This document shows positions 44,673 to 54,170 of a DNA stretch of 64,000 nucleotides, piece after piece. The first letter of the stretch is position 1; each line of letters starts with the position of its first letter. Location: positions 1-64,000 of the forward strand of contig NZ_LZKI01000052.1 in assembly GCF_001672755.1 (NCBI RefSeq), in the 5' to 3' direction. Source of the stretch: Mycobacterium colombiense. Lineage in GTDB: Bacteria; Actinomycetota; Actinomycetes; Mycobacteriales; Mycobacteriaceae. The notes under the pieces are model-generated. The model saw only the letters and a list, made by a program, of their open reading frames with translations. It was not told where the DNA came from and did not search any database. The position numbers and the translations under genes were made by a program.

Positions 44673-45897
44673 AGGGGGTGTACGGGTAGTCGGTGATCGG
44701 CGCGTAGCCGTCTTCGGTGATCACCACGATCTCCTCACTGCGGTAGCCTCCTGTGCCGTCCTCCCACACCACGGGTTCCAGCACCAGCACCATGCCGGGC
44801 GGGAAGACGAAGTTGTCATCGAACTCCTCGCCGAGATCCGTTCCGATCATCGGCGCTTCGGCGGGGTAGGTGCCGATGCCGTGGCCCAGATAGAAATGCG
44901 GCAGCCACGGTTTGCGACCGCCGTTTGCCGCGATCGCAGCGCGCGCCAGGTCGCCTGAGGTCACGCCGGCTTTGGTGACCGCGAGCACGGCGTCCAAAAT
45001 GGTGCGCCACTGCCGGAATTGGTCTTGCTGTCGTGGCGTGGGCGTCTCGCCGACCACCCAGGTGCGGCCGAAGTCCGAGCAGTATCCGTGGTAGGTGATG
45101 CTGATATCCGTCCACAGCACGTCGCCCGCGGTGAGCTCCCGATCCGTGGGTAGCAGCGGCAGCGCGAGATCGCCGTGGGTCGTCCACACTCCGGCTTCCC
45201 GCGAGCTCGGCATCACCTGCCAGATGGCCTCCAGCATGTTGGTGGTGGCGCCAAGCTCGAATGCGCGACGCACGAACGTGGCCGAAAGATCGATCTGACG
45301 CACACCGGGTTTCAACGCCTGCTGCACGTCGACGATCGCCCGTTCGGTGATGCGGGCCGCCCGACGCAGACAAGACAACTCGTCCCGGGTCTTCACCAGT
45401 TGCGCGGCGCCGAGCACGATCGCCGCGTCGGTCGGCGCACCCGCGGGAAACAGCTTGGCCGCCGCCCGCCGCATCGCACCGGTGAGTTCGTCGACGGCGA
45501 CGTTGGACCCCGGCGGGACGAGCCCGGCCAGCTTTCGCGCGAAATCCTGGACACCGTGCTCGAATTCGAGGTAGGCGGGACCGTGCAGATGGTCGTCGGG
45601 CACGGGATACTGCGCGGACGCCCCGCTGCGGAACGGCATGAACAGGTGCGGATGCACGTCGTCGGCGAGGACGACGGCGACCGGGCGCTCCACGTGTGAC
45701 AGGCCGGCGTCCAGGAGGGGCCAGCTGGCGCCGGTCGCGTAGCCGACGTAGCCGTTCATCAGCAGGATCAGGGCATCGACACCGTGTTCGGCCATGGCGG
45801 ATCGCAACCGCGCGCCGATCTCTGTGCGCATGCGCGCCCAATCCGGCTCATCGGGGATGTCGAGCACCGAGGCGCGGGCAGTAACCGAATTCGTCAT
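44662..45897 (-). CDS. M24 family metallopeptidase/creatinase-like hydrolase
   Basis: This 411-residue M24 protein has an intact dinuclear metal site: Asp264 (WTDIS), Asp275 (CSDFGRTW), His339 (GHGIG), Glu374 (LEPVVW) and Glu388 (YRSEEIV). It resembles Xaa-Pro dipeptidases and other C-N hydrolases. ATG 45897 overlaps the stop of the amidohydrolase gene (ATGA), and its 3' end overlaps the ligand-less M24 gene. The three-gene set amidohydrolase/M24/M24 looks like one enzyme system acting on an amide or peptide-like substrate; the substrate is unknown. Confidence 0.85.
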   Translation of the reverse strand: MTNSVTARASVLDIPDEPDWARMRTEIGARLRSAMAEHGVDALILLMNGYVGYATGASWPLLDAGLSHVERPVAVVLADDVHPHLFMPFRSGASAQYPVPDDHLHGPAYLEFEHGVQDFARKLAGLVPPGSNVAVDELTGAMRRAAAKLFPAGAPTDAAIVLGAAQLVKTRDELSCLRRAARITERAIVDVQQALKPGVRQIDLSATFVRRAFELGATTNMLEAIWQVMPSSREAGVWTTHGDLALPLLPTDRELTAGDVLWTDISITYHGYCSDFGRTWVVGETPTPRQQDQFRQWRTILDAVLAVTKAGVTSGDLARAAIAANGGRKPWLPHFYLGHGIGTYPAEAPMIGTDLGEEFDDNFVFPPGMVLVLEPVVWEDGTGGYRSEEIVVITEDGYAPITDYPYTPYGD

Positions 45898-47066
45898 GTG
45901 GGGATCCCCAGGAAGTTCTTGATGTTGCCACCGACAACTCGGACGGCGTCCTCGGGACCGACCGCGTCGACCACCGCGGCCAGCGAACGCTCCGAATAGC
46001 CGAAAGTGCTTTCGTTGTGCGGGTAATCGGACGACCACATCACCTTGCCGATACCGATCTCGTCGATCTGCCGCAGCCCCAGCGGATCGACCATGAACGA
46101 GGCGCACATATGTGTGTCCCAGTAATGCCGGACGTCACGTGCCGGCTGGTGGGCCAGCATGTGCCGATAGGAGGCCAGCACGTGCTCGGCGTCCTGCAGA
46201 GCGGTTGGGACCCAAGCGATTCCGCCCTCGAACCAGCCGATCCGCAGTCGCGGATGCCGGTCCAGGATGCCGCCGAAGATGTACTTGGAGAACATCTCCC
46301 GGAACGAGTCGATGTTGACCATCATGGCCACCGCGACGCTGTTGACCTCGCTGGGGAATTTGGGCTGGCTCTCGCCGATGTGGTGGGTGACGGGCAGCCC
46401 GGCCTCCTCGATCTCGTCCCATACCGCGCTCATCGCCGTGCTCGAATAGTCGATGGGCAGCCCGTCGCGATCGTTTCCGGGGCTGATCGGCATCAGAAAC
46501 GTCTTGAGCCCCAACGCCTTCAGCTCAGCGAGCGTGCGCTGCGCCCCGGCCGGGTCCCACCAGTTGATCAGCCCAACCCCGTAGCAATGGCCCTTGGAGC
46601 GCTCCTGGACGCCGGCGATGTGCTCGTTGTAGACGCGGAAGATCCGCTCGCGAATCTCGTGGTCGGGGTGGTGGAACAGCGCAAGCACCGCGTTGGGGAA
46701 GGCCAGTTCCTTGTCGACGCCGTCCTCGGCGAGCTCGCGAACCCGGGCGTCGACGTTGTTGGTGGCGGCCCCGGCCAGGTCGTCGTATTGCATCAGCACC
46801 GCGCTGAAATCGCCGACCACCATCGACTGCCCGGGCGGGCCGAGCAGATACGCACCGTCCTCGTACCAGATCCGGGGCGCCTGATCCTTCAACTCGGCGG
46901 GAAAGCCTTCGTAGAAGATGTCGTCGGCCACCGAGATGTGGTTGTCGGCGGAGAACACCTCGGTGCCCGCCGGCAGGCCGGTGCTGAACTCCGCCGCGTG
47001 GCCGCGCCGGTCCTTGGGTGCACCGATCACGCCTTCGGGGTAAAGCGTTGGGGCTGGGCTGGACAT
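45894..47066 (-). CDS. Amidohydrolase_2 family protein
   Basis: This 390-residue TIM-barrel metal-dependent hydrolase of the ACMSD-like group has FSADNHISVADD (D-x-H metal pair), THHIGESQPKF, GGILDRHPRLRIGWFEGGIAWVP and WSSDYPHNESTFG (catalytic Asp). Such enzymes hydrolyse or decarboxylate ring-derived acids. ATG 47066 follows AAGGGA. It lies 34 bases after the carboxylic acid reductase gene and is coupled to the M24 gene, so it probably belongs to the same transcript. A paralogue lies at 23729. Confidence 0.87.
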   Translation of the reverse strand: MSSPAPTLYPEGVIGAPKDRRGHAAEFSTGLPAGTEVFSADNHISVADDIFYEGFPAELKDQAPRIWYEDGAYLLGPPGQSMVVGDFSAVLMQYDDLAGAATNNVDARVRELAEDGVDKELAFPNAVLALFHHPDHEIRERIFRVYNEHIAGVQERSKGHCYGVGLINWWDPAGAQRTLAELKALGLKTFLMPISPGNDRDGLPIDYSSTAMSAVWDEIEEAGLPVTHHIGESQPKFPSEVNSVAVAMMVNIDSFREMFSKYIFGGILDRHPRLRIGWFEGGIAWVPTALQDAEHVLASYRHMLAHQPARDVRHYWDTHMCASFMVDPLGLRQIDEIGIGKVMWSSDYPHNESTFGYSERSLAAVVDAVGPEDAVRVVGGNIKNFLGIPT

Positions 47067-47100
47067 CGTCGTCCCTTCGTTTTCGGAGATCAGTTCGCGT

Positions 47101-50100
47101 TCAGCGGGTCAGCACACCGATCCGCTGGAGATCAGCCAGGTATTTGTCGATGAGCTCCCTCGACAGGTGGGGGATCGCACGCCCGGCGGCATGGACGGCC
47201 CCCCGGAATCGCGCTCCGGGCACCGGCGATCCCGCCATCGCGGCCATGGGTTCACGGTAGACGTCGAGCACCGTCAGCACCGACGGTCCGCGCTGATTCT
47301 CCGGAAGAGCACGCATCGCCGTCTCGAACCGAGCGAGCCAGGCCGCATAATCGTCGATCTTTTCCACCGGAAATCCCGCCGCGATGATCCAGTCGACGAA
47401 CGTATCCAGCGAGATTCCGTCGTCGTGCGGATTGGTCGTGTTGTAGGTGTCGAAGCTGCTGCCGTGCTGTGGCCCGATCGCGGCGATCGCGTCGGCCAGG
47501 AAATCGACCGGCAGACCCTCGTAGTGCGGGCGACCACCGCCACCCCGATAGAACGAGCGTGGAGCGACTCCGGTGGCGACCAGGCTGAACAGCAACCGGG
47601 TGAAGATGTCGGGCACGTTGAGCTGTCCCGCGTAGCGGCGGTCGGCCAGGATCATGCCGGGGCGGAACACCGCAATGGGCAAGCCGCACAGGTCGTGTGC
47701 CTCGCGCATCAGGACCTCGCCCGCCCACTTGCTGATGCCGTAGCCGTTGGCGTAACGGTCGTCGACCGTGCAGCTGGGCACCGAGCGGCGGATGTCGGTC
47801 TCCTCGTCCACGAGCTGATGTGCGACGGCGCTGACCCCCATCGTGGAGACGTAGTGAATCGGCTTGAGCCGGCGCGTGATTGCCAGCCGGATGATTTCTG
47901 CGGTGCCAGCCACGTTCGGCGCGAACAACTGGCGGTAGGGCAGCACGTGGTTGACGTGCGCCGCCGGGTGCACGACGAGATCGACCGTGTCGGTCAGGCG
48001 CCGCCACGTCGCCTCGTCCAGCCCGAACCTCGGCTCGCCGATGTCACCCGCGACGACGTCGAGATGATCGGCGGCCAGGGCCCGGAAGCGTTCCAGCAGC
48101 GCCGGGTCCGAGCCCAGCACCGCTTCGATCCGCTGGCGGGCCCGCGTGGCGTCGGCGCCCCGGGTCAGGCAGATCAGGGTGCCGCCCGATTCGGCGAGGC
48201 CCTCGAGCCATTCCATGGCCAGGAACCGGCCCAGGAATCCGGTTGCGCCGGTGAGCAAGACGGTGCGAACCTCGGCCGTCGGCTGCGACAGCAACATCGC
48301 CGATTTCAGGATGTCGTCATCGATGAATTTGTTCAGGGTCAGGTCCTCGGCGTGCACCTCGGCGGTGCCGGCACCGTGCACGGATGCGTACGTGGGCCGG
48401 CCGGTGCCCGGGGCGCGCTGCCGTTCGATGAGGCCGGCGATGGTGAGCAGGTCTCCGGTCGGGTCGATCACCACGCCGACCGGAACCTCGATGCCATAGA
48501 TGTCGGCGAGCAGGGTCGAAAAGGTCAGCGCCGAAAGGGAATCACCGCCCAGGTCGATGAACCTCGCCTCCGGGGACACGTCGGCCGCGGCGATACCCAG
48601 GGTGGCCTGGACCGCTTTGGTAACGGTCGCCAGCACCGGCTGATCGGCGCCGCCGGTGCGCAGGACGCGAAGCTGCCCGAGTTGGTCGTCGGCGATGCGC
48701 GCATAGAGCTCTTCCAGCCTGTCGCCGTAGCGCGCTTTGAGCTTGGGCCGCAAGAACTTTCCGACGCCGGACAGCAATCCGTTGGCCAGGCTGAACGGCT
48801 CCGTCTCGATGAGGAAGTCGCGGGGCAGTTCGTAGCCGTTGAGTTGGTTGTCGCGTGCGACCTGGCGCAGCGACTGGGCGATCGCGGCCGGGTCGGCGCC
48901 GTCGTGGGTCGGCACGACCACGGCGAGCAGGAACGAGCGGGCGCTGTTGCCGTAGATGTAGATCTGATGGATCAGGGGGCTGGTCGAGTACAGCGCCTCC
49001 AGGCGGGAGACCGCGACGAACTCACCCTGGGCGAGCTTGATCACATTGTTGCGGCGGTCGACGTAGCGCAGCCGGTCCGGTCCGACCTCGGCCATGATGT
49101 CGCCGGTCTTGTAGTAGCCGTCCGCGTCGAACATCGTCGCGGTCAAATCGGGCCGGTTGTAGTAGCCGGCCATGAAGCGCGCCGACTTGACCGCCAATTC
49201 CCCTCGCGGATAAGGCTTGTCGGTGTTGAAGTAGCCGAGCTCGGGGACGTCGAGCAGCTTGTAGTCGATGACCGGCGGGCGCAGCACGTGCTCGTCGGCA
49301 ACGATCATTCCGCCGGCGATCTCGGTGGACGAATAGCCGATGAGCAGGTGCTGGTCGAGCACCTCTTCCATGAACTCCTTGATCTCCGGCGACAACGCGG
49401 CCGAGCCGCAACCCACCGCCAGCACGCGGCCACCCAGGATCTCTTCCCGGATAGCCGCGGTGATCTGTGGTCCGGCGGCGTCGGGGTCGGCGCCGGCCAT
49501 CAGGGCGCGGTCCAGCTCGCGCTGGTAGTGGTGGTAGAACATCTCGCACACCCGCGGCACCAGGCTCATGGAGGTGGGCCGCACCAGTGCCAGGTCCTCG
49601 AACAGTGTCGACAGGTCGCTCTTGGCGGCGAAGTAGCTGGTGCCCCCGTTGGCCAGGGTCAGGATGACGTACCCGTACCCGATCAAATGGCTCATCGGCA
49701 TGTAGCTCAACGTGATGACCGGCTGATCGGACTGCGCCAACCAGGTTCCGATGCACAGGCTCTCGGTGAACATCGCGCCCTTGGGGGTGCCGGTGCTGCC
49801 CGACGTGTAGAACACCCATGCCAACGGATCGTCGCCTTCCGCGGCGACGTGCAGGGGCGCGGGTGGCAGGACCGCGCCATGGGTGGCGACGGTGTCGATC
49901 GTCTCGATGGTCAGCGCACTGTCGGCCTCGGACAGCCGCGCGACCGCGGCCTCGAAGCCGGCGCGCTGCTCGTCGTCGCGCGGTTCGTAGTCGAAGACGA
50001 TCAGGCGGTCCGGCGCGGTGCCCGCCAGCGTCGCCTCGACGGCGCTCGCGAGATTGTCGATGCCCACGGCCAGAATCCGCGGCCGGGTCTCGGCGAGGAT

Positions 50101-50604
50101 GGGTGCGTGCTGTGCGGCAGGCGCGCTGGTCTGCAACGGCACCACCACCGCGCCGAGGTGGATGCAGGCGCACTCGATGGCGGTGTAGTCGATGCTGGCG
50201 AATCCCAGCACGCAGACGAAGTCGCCGGCGCGAACCGGGTGGCGTTCGTGGTGATGCCAATCGGCGGCCGTGGCCTGCACGCGCGCCCACAGGTCGGCGT
50301 AGGTGATGGTCTCGAAGCGCGGCAGGAAGTGCAGCAGCGAACGCCCGGTTGCCGGGTCGGTGACGACCTCGCGAGCGCGCTGCGCGAGCGCGGGCCTTGT
50401 CGCGTAGCCCTGCAGGACGGTCGCCATCACCTCGGCGATCCGCAACCCGGGTGCGCGCGCGGCGGCGGCGATGTCGTCGTCGGGCTTGGTGTTGCGGAAC
50501 TGTTCGTCGTCGGCGTACAACCGCTCGCGCCGGCGCGCCACCCGCTCCCACTGGTCCTGCTGTGCACCAGGATCTTTGACGTCACTGCGACCGACGAACG
50601 CCAT
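47101..50604 (-). CDS. Carboxylic acid reductase (FadD9-like, CAR)
   Basis: This 1167-residue multidomain enzyme starts with an adenylation domain (about 1-650) containing FYTSGSTGTPKGAMFTE and GYSSTEIAGGM. A carrier domain with GGDS follows, whose Ser689 takes phosphopantetheine. The thioester reductase is a Rossmann domain (GATGFLG 786-792, catalytic Tyr955 and Lys959 in YGISK). CARs reduce a carboxylic acid to an aldehyde with ATP and NADPH after 4'-phosphopantetheinylation. Length and order match mycobacterial FadD9/CAR. It is downstream of SDR and P450 genes and upstream of the amidohydrolase. Substrate unknown. Confidence 0.93.
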   Translation of the reverse strand: MAFVGRSDVKDPGAQQDQWERVARRRERLYADDEQFRNTKPDDDIAAAARAPGLRIAEVMATVLQGYATRPALAQRAREVVTDPATGRSLLHFLPRFETITYADLWARVQATAADWHHHERHPVRAGDFVCVLGFASIDYTAIECACIHLGAVVVPLQTSAPAAQHAPILAETRPRILAVGIDNLASAVEATLAGTAPDRLIVFDYEPRDDEQRAGFEAAVARLSEADSALTIETIDTVATHGAVLPPAPLHVAAEGDDPLAWVFYTSGSTGTPKGAMFTESLCIGTWLAQSDQPVITLSYMPMSHLIGYGYVILTLANGGTSYFAAKSDLSTLFEDLALVRPTSMSLVPRVCEMFYHHYQRELDRALMAGADPDAAGPQITAAIREEILGGRVLAVGCGSAALSPEIKEFMEEVLDQHLLIGYSSTEIAGGMIVADEHVLRPPVIDYKLLDVPELGYFNTDKPYPRGELAVKSARFMAGYYNRPDLTATMFDADGYYKTGDIMAEVGPDRLRYVDRRNNVIKLAQGEFVAVSRLEALYSTSPLIHQIYIYGNSARSFLLAVVVPTHDGADPAAIAQSLRQVARDNQLNGYELPRDFLIETEPFSLANGLLSGVGKFLRPKLKARYGDRLEELYARIADDQLGQLRVLRTGGADQPVLATVTKAVQATLGIAAADVSPEARFIDLGGDSLSALTFSTLLADIYGIEVPVGVVIDPTGDLLTIAGLIERQRAPGTGRPTYASVHGAGTAEVHAEDLTLNKFIDDDILKSAMLLSQPTAEVRTVLLTGATGFLGRFLAMEWLEGLAESGGTLICLTRGADATRARQRIEAVLGSDPALLERFRALAADHLDVVAGDIGEPRFGLDEATWRRLTDTVDLVVHPAAHVNHVLPYRQLFAPNVAGTAEIIRLAITRRLKPIHYVSTMGVSAVAHQLVDEETDIRRSVPSCTVDDRYANGYGISKWAGEVLMREAHDLCGLPIAVFRPGMILADRRYAGQLNVPDIFTRLLFSLVATGVAPRSFYRGGGGRPHYEGLPVDFLADAIAAIGPQHGSSFDTYNTTNPHDDGISLDTFVDWIIAAGFPVEKIDDYAAWLARFETAMRALPENQRGPSVLTVLDVYREPMAAMAGSPVPGARFRGAVHAAGRAIPHLSRELIDKYLADLQRIGVLTR

Positions 50605-50623
50605 CTATCACCACTTTCTGACG

Positions 50624-51571
50624 TCAACCCGGATAGCTGACACCGGTGAGCTGCTCGGAAAGCTGCCACAGCTGTCGCATATCGGCCTCGCTGCGCGCCA
50701 GCCGCGGGACGCCCGCGAAAGTGACTCCACCCCTGACCGTTTCGTAGAAGCCGCGCGGTCCGTAGTATGTGGCGCCCTGCGCGTCCGGCGACACCGCGGC
50801 GTAGAGGGTCGGCTTTATGCCTTCGTCGATATCGAGCCACATGAACGGCAGCAGCCGCCACGTCAGCCGCGTCAGCCGGGCCTGCAACGTCGGTGTAGCG
50901 CGGCCGTACGACGCACCGCTGAGCAGGTTGGTCTTGGTCAGGCCGGGATGGGCGGCATTGGACATCAGCCCCCATCCACCCGCGCGGCTGCGCCGATCCA
51001 ATTCGACGGCGAACATCAGCTGCGCCAATTTGGCAATCCCGTAGGAGCGCATGGGTTTGTAGCCGTGTTCGGCGTTGACGTCGCCGAAGTCGATACTGCC
51101 CTGGGTGGCGGCGATGCTGCTGACCGTCACCACGCGTGCGGATTCCGCGGCCCGCAGCAGACCCAGCAGCCGTCCGGTCAACGCGAAATGGCCTAAATGG
51201 TTTGTCCCGAACTGCAATTCGAAGCCGTCGCCGGTTTCCTGCCGTTGCGGGGGTGTCATGACGCCCGCGTTGTTGATCAGGATGTCGATCGGGCGACCTT
51301 CTGCGGTCAGCTCCTCGCCCAGCGCGGCGACGCTGGACAGCGACGCCAGGTCGAGCTGCCTGATGCTGAGCTTGGCCTCCGGCACCTCCCGGCGGATCTC
51401 GGCGATCGCCCGTTCGCCCTTGCCCCGGTCGCGAATCGCCATCACGACGTCGGCACCGGCGGCCGACAGGCGCTTGGCCAACCCGAACCCCAAACCGCTG
51501 TTGGCCCCGGTCACCACGGCAAACCTGCCACGCAGATCTGGAACGTCCAGCGACAGATCGGGCTTCACCAT
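50624..51571 (-). CDS. SDR family oxidoreductase (RDH-like)
   Basis: This 315-residue SDR has [54 protein letters not shown] and the catalytic YGIAKLAQ. This is the RDH/WW-oxidoreductase-like subgroup common in mycobacteria. It lies 20 bases before the CAR gene and its start overlaps the P450 3' end by 7 bp, so all three are coupled. It may oxidise or reduce the alcohol/aldehyde shared with CAR and the P450. ATG 51571. Confidence 0.88.
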   Translation of the reverse strand: MVKPDLSLDVPDLRGRFAVVTGANSGLGFGLAKRLSAAGADVVMAIRDRGKGERAIAEIRREVPEAKLSIRQLDLASLSSVAALGEELTAEGRPIDILINNAGVMTPPQRQETGDGFELQFGTNHLGHFALTGRLLGLLRAAESARVVTVSSIAATQGSIDFGDVNAEHGYKPMRSYGIAKLAQLMFAVELDRRSRAGGWGLMSNAAHPGLTKTNLLSGASYGRATPTLQARLTRLTWRLLPFMWLDIDEGIKPTLYAAVSPDAQGATYYGPRGFYETVRGGVTFAGVPRLARSEADMRQLWQLSEQLTGVSYPG

Positions 51572-52788
51572 GTCACGGGCAGCTCGTAAAGGCCGTACGC
51601 CAGTGCGTCATGTTTGAACGGCAAGTCATTCAGCGGCACGGCAAGCTGCAGTGTCGGAATGCGGCGGAGCAGCGTGGGCAAGACGATCTGCAGTTCCATG
51701 CGGGCCAGCTGCTGACCCACACACTGATGGCGACCGTAGCCGAACCCGACGTGCGGCCCGTCCTCGCGGAGCAGGTCCAGCCGGTCCGGGTTGGGGAACT
51801 GGCGGTCGTCCCAGTTGGCCGGGGCGACGTCCAGGATGATGCCGTCGCCGGCGCGGATCGTCTCGCCGCCGATCTCTATGTCCTCGACGGCGATTCGCCG
51901 CTGACCGGTCTGGATGATGCTCAGATAGCGCATCAGCTCTTCGACCGCGGTGGCAACCACCTTCGGGTCATCGGCGTCACGCAGCACCGCTCGTTGATCC
52001 GGGTGTTCGAGCAACGCCGCAATGCTCAGGCTGATCATGTTCGCGGTGGTCTCGTGGCCCGCGATCAGCACGCCGGTGGCCAACTGTGCGGCCTCGCGCA
52101 CGCTGATCTCTTCGGCGTTGACCCGCTCAGCCAGGTCGGATACCAAATCCTCTGACGGGCTTTGCATCTTGGTCCGAACCAGGTTGGCCAGATACTTCGC
52201 CAACGAGGCGGCGCCCTGTGCGGTGTCCTCCTCGGTCGCGTAGCGGCCCATTCCCCGCTGGGCTTGGGTCTGGAAGAACTCCGCGTCCTCGTAGGGCACG
52301 CCCAGCAGTTCGCTGATGACCAGGGAGGGGACCGGCAGCGAGAGGGTGCTGACGATGTCGCCCGGCTTCGGGCCCGCCAGCAGGGCGTCGATGTGGTCGT
52401 CGGTGATCTTCTGCACCGCCGGCCGCAGCGCTTCAACTCGCTTGAACGTGAACGGTTTAGACAGCATCCGGCGGAACCGGGTGTGTTCTTCGGCGTCGGA
52501 GGTGAACACCGAGCGCGGGCGCTTGTGCACCGTGGCCAGCATGCCCGCGTTCCAGTGCGGATAGCCGGGCAGCCGGTCGTCGACGCTGGTGCGGGAATCG
52601 GTGAACAGGGCGCGTATCGCGTCGTAGCCGTGGATCAGCCACGGCGTGCTGTCGTCCCAGATCCGGACCCTGCTCAGCTGCTTGTCGGCGTTGAGCTCCA
52701 ACACCTTCGGAGGCGGCGCGAACGGGCAGCCCGGCGCCCGTGTCATCGGGAACTCCGGAATATCGGTGGCGGTGGGTCCTTCGGTCAT
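51565..52788 (-). CDS. Cytochrome P450 (TetR-linked, CAR operon)
   Basis: This 407-residue P450 has the I-helix AGHETT (243-248), K-helix E284-L-M-R287 and haem loop [10 protein letters not shown] with Cys356 (349-358). ATG 52788 follows GAGGAGCACG and overlaps the stop of the TetR gene by 4 bp; a longer upstream frame is rejected. Like the P450 at 34655 it has no ferredoxin encoded beside it. The operon order TetR-P450-SDR-CAR suggests that it introduces the oxygen later handled by SDR and CAR, but the direction of the pathway is unclear. Confidence 0.92.
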   Translation of the reverse strand: MTEGPTATDIPEFPMTRAPGCPFAPPPKVLELNADKQLSRVRIWDDSTPWLIHGYDAIRALFTDSRTSVDDRLPGYPHWNAGMLATVHKRPRSVFTSDAEEHTRFRRMLSKPFTFKRVEALRPAVQKITDDHIDALLAGPKPGDIVSTLSLPVPSLVISELLGVPYEDAEFFQTQAQRGMGRYATEEDTAQGAASLAKYLANLVRTKMQSPSEDLVSDLAERVNAEEISVREAAQLATGVLIAGHETTANMISLSIAALLEHPDQRAVLRDADDPKVVATAVEELMRYLSIIQTGQRRIAVEDIEIGGETIRAGDGIILDVAPANWDDRQFPNPDRLDLLREDGPHVGFGYGRHQCVGQQLARMELQIVLPTLLRRIPTLQLAVPLNDLPFKHDALAYGLYELPVTW

Positions 52789-53492
52789 CGTGCTCCTCGG
52801 TTGTCGGCCTGCGCGGTCGTCTGCGTGGGCTGGCCGCCGGCCGCGCCCACGTGAACCGGCGCGCGCCACAGGCCGACGATCGCGTCGATCAGCCCTTCGC
52901 CGGCCACCGGCCACGCCGAACGCGACCGCGGTCCGCTTTCGGCGAGCGCGCCTTCGTGTTCCGCGCAGGTGTGCATGAGCAGGTTGCGCACCATCACCAT
53001 TCGTTCCGAACGCACCCGCTTGGGCAGCTCCGGCAGGCAGCGGTTGATGCCGTCAAGCGTCTGCACCAGCAACGGCGACGCCAGTGCGTCTCTGGTGACC
53101 ACATGGCGGTAGGTCGGATCGGCCATGGCCTGCGCGGCGAATCGGGCGTACCAGGTCGGGGAGCCCAGCGCGGACAGGTGGTCGGTCAACGGGCGCACCA
53201 GGGCGCCGACCCAGTCGCGTAACTCGGTCGAATCGCCGATTGCGGCCAGCATCTGGGCGCGCAGCTCCTCGATCGGCTCGCGATGCTTGCTTTCGATCGC
53301 GCGGAGCAGGTCGACCCTGGTGCCGAAGTGGTAGCACGCCGCGGCGTTGTTGCCCTGGCCGGCCGCTTCGCTGATCTGCCGGTTGGACACGGCGTACATG
53401 CCCCGCTCGGCGAAAAGCACCTCGGCGGCCGACAAGATCGCCTCTCGGGTGCCCGTCGACCTGTCGGAGCGAGCGGCCCGTTCGGCAGTCAT
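52785..53492 (-). CDS. TetR-family transcriptional regulator
   Basis: This 235-residue regulator has the HTH GTREAILSAAEVLFAERGMY, then QISEAAGQGNNAAACYHFGTRVDLLRAIE. The C-terminal helical domain ends in a polar Gly/Thr/Gln-rich tail. ATG 53492 has GAGG upstream; an in-frame ATG at 53567 would add 25 residues rich in Arg/Leu. The gene is translationally coupled to the P450 gene (ATGA), so it is the first gene of the CAR operon and likely its regulator. An AT-rich promoter-like segment precedes it at about 53517-53545. Confidence 0.87.
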   Translation of the reverse strand: MTAERAARSDRSTGTREAILSAAEVLFAERGMYAVSNRQISEAAGQGNNAAACYHFGTRVDLLRAIESKHREPIEELRAQMLAAIGDSTELRDWVGALVRPLTDHLSALGSPTWYARFAAQAMADPTYRHVVTRDALASPLLVQTLDGINRCLPELPKRVRSERMVMVRNLLMHTCAEHEGALAESGPRSRSAWPVAGEGLIDAIVGLWRAPVHVGAAGGQPTQTTAQADNRGAR

Positions 53493-53636
53493 CGCCTCAG
53501 TGAACACCTCGCGCCGGGTTAAATCAAGCAATTTATTTATCCCGGCGGGTCGTGTGCGGATGCTCACCGAAAGCTTGGTTCGTCAGCGGCATTTCATCGC
53601 CGGGACGCCCTGACCCGGCGGCCGGCGAATACAGTC

Positions 53637-54119
53637 ATGCCCATGAATCTGCTGCAGCGGCTGGCGCGCAACCCGACGGCCTACCGCGTGCTGGTTCTGA
53701 GCGGTCACCAGATCGTCGAGGGGCTCGAATCCGTGCTTCGTTTCCTGACCGGTGGACGGCTCGGCGCGTTGGATCTGGCCGGCCTGCCCAACGTGCGGAT
53801 CACCATTTCCGGTCGCAAGACCGGTCTCGCCCGCAGCGCGACCGTGCAGTATGTACCCTTTCGCGACGGCCTGCTGTTGGTCGGATCGAACTGGGGGCGC
53901 GTGCGCCACCCGTCCTGGGCGGCGAATCTGAAAGCGGCGCAACGTGTCACCGTGCGCCGTCGTGGCCACCGGTTCGTGGCATCGGTGCGGCTGCTCGGTG
54001 GTGCGGAGCGCGACGAAGCGTGGGCCCAGGCACTGGCGTCCTGGCCGAATTATCGCCTCGCCCAGGAACGCGCCGGCGCGCGCCGGTTCCGGCTGTTTCT
54101 CCTCACGCCGGCCCCGTGA
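53637..54119 (+). CDS. Deazaflavin-dependent nitroreductase (Ddn) family protein
   Basis: This 160-residue split-barrel protein of the Ddn/F420H2-dependent reductase family has LAGLPNVRITISGRKTGLARSATVQYVPFRDGLLLVGSNWG, the F420-binding region, and RHPSWAANLKAAQRVTVRRRG. Family members use F420H2 to reduce quinones, nitro compounds or biliverdin. Two neighbouring ATGs (53637 and 53643) could start it; there is no clear Shine-Dalgarno sequence. It is divergent from the TetR gene, across 144 bp. Its real substrate is unknown. Confidence 0.82.
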   Translation: MPMNLLQRLARNPTAYRVLVLSGHQIVEGLESVLRFLTGGRLGALDLAGLPNVRITISGRKTGLARSATVQYVPFRDGLLLVGSNWGRVRHPSWAANLKAAQRVTVRRRGHRFVASVRLLGGAERDEAWAQALASWPNYRLAQERAGARRFRLFLLTPAP

Positions 54120-54131
54120 GTTTTTCGGTCC

Positions 54132-54170
54132 ACGCCGACGCGTTCTGCCGCGATCGGCGTCGTCAGCCCT
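54132..54170. terminator. Possible hairpin after the Ddn-family gene
   Basis: ACGCCGA at 54132-54138 is the exact complement of TCGGCGT at 54164-54170, with a 25-nt loop that overlaps the stop region of the convergent DUF2231 gene. The long loop makes the call weak. Confidence 0.25.

Noticed and set aside
47167..50640. A very long plus-strand open frame opposite the carboxylic acid reductase gene
   Set aside because: It mirrors the CAR coding sequence, lacks any domain motif and is a product of high GC content. The minus-strand reading contains all CAR motifs.
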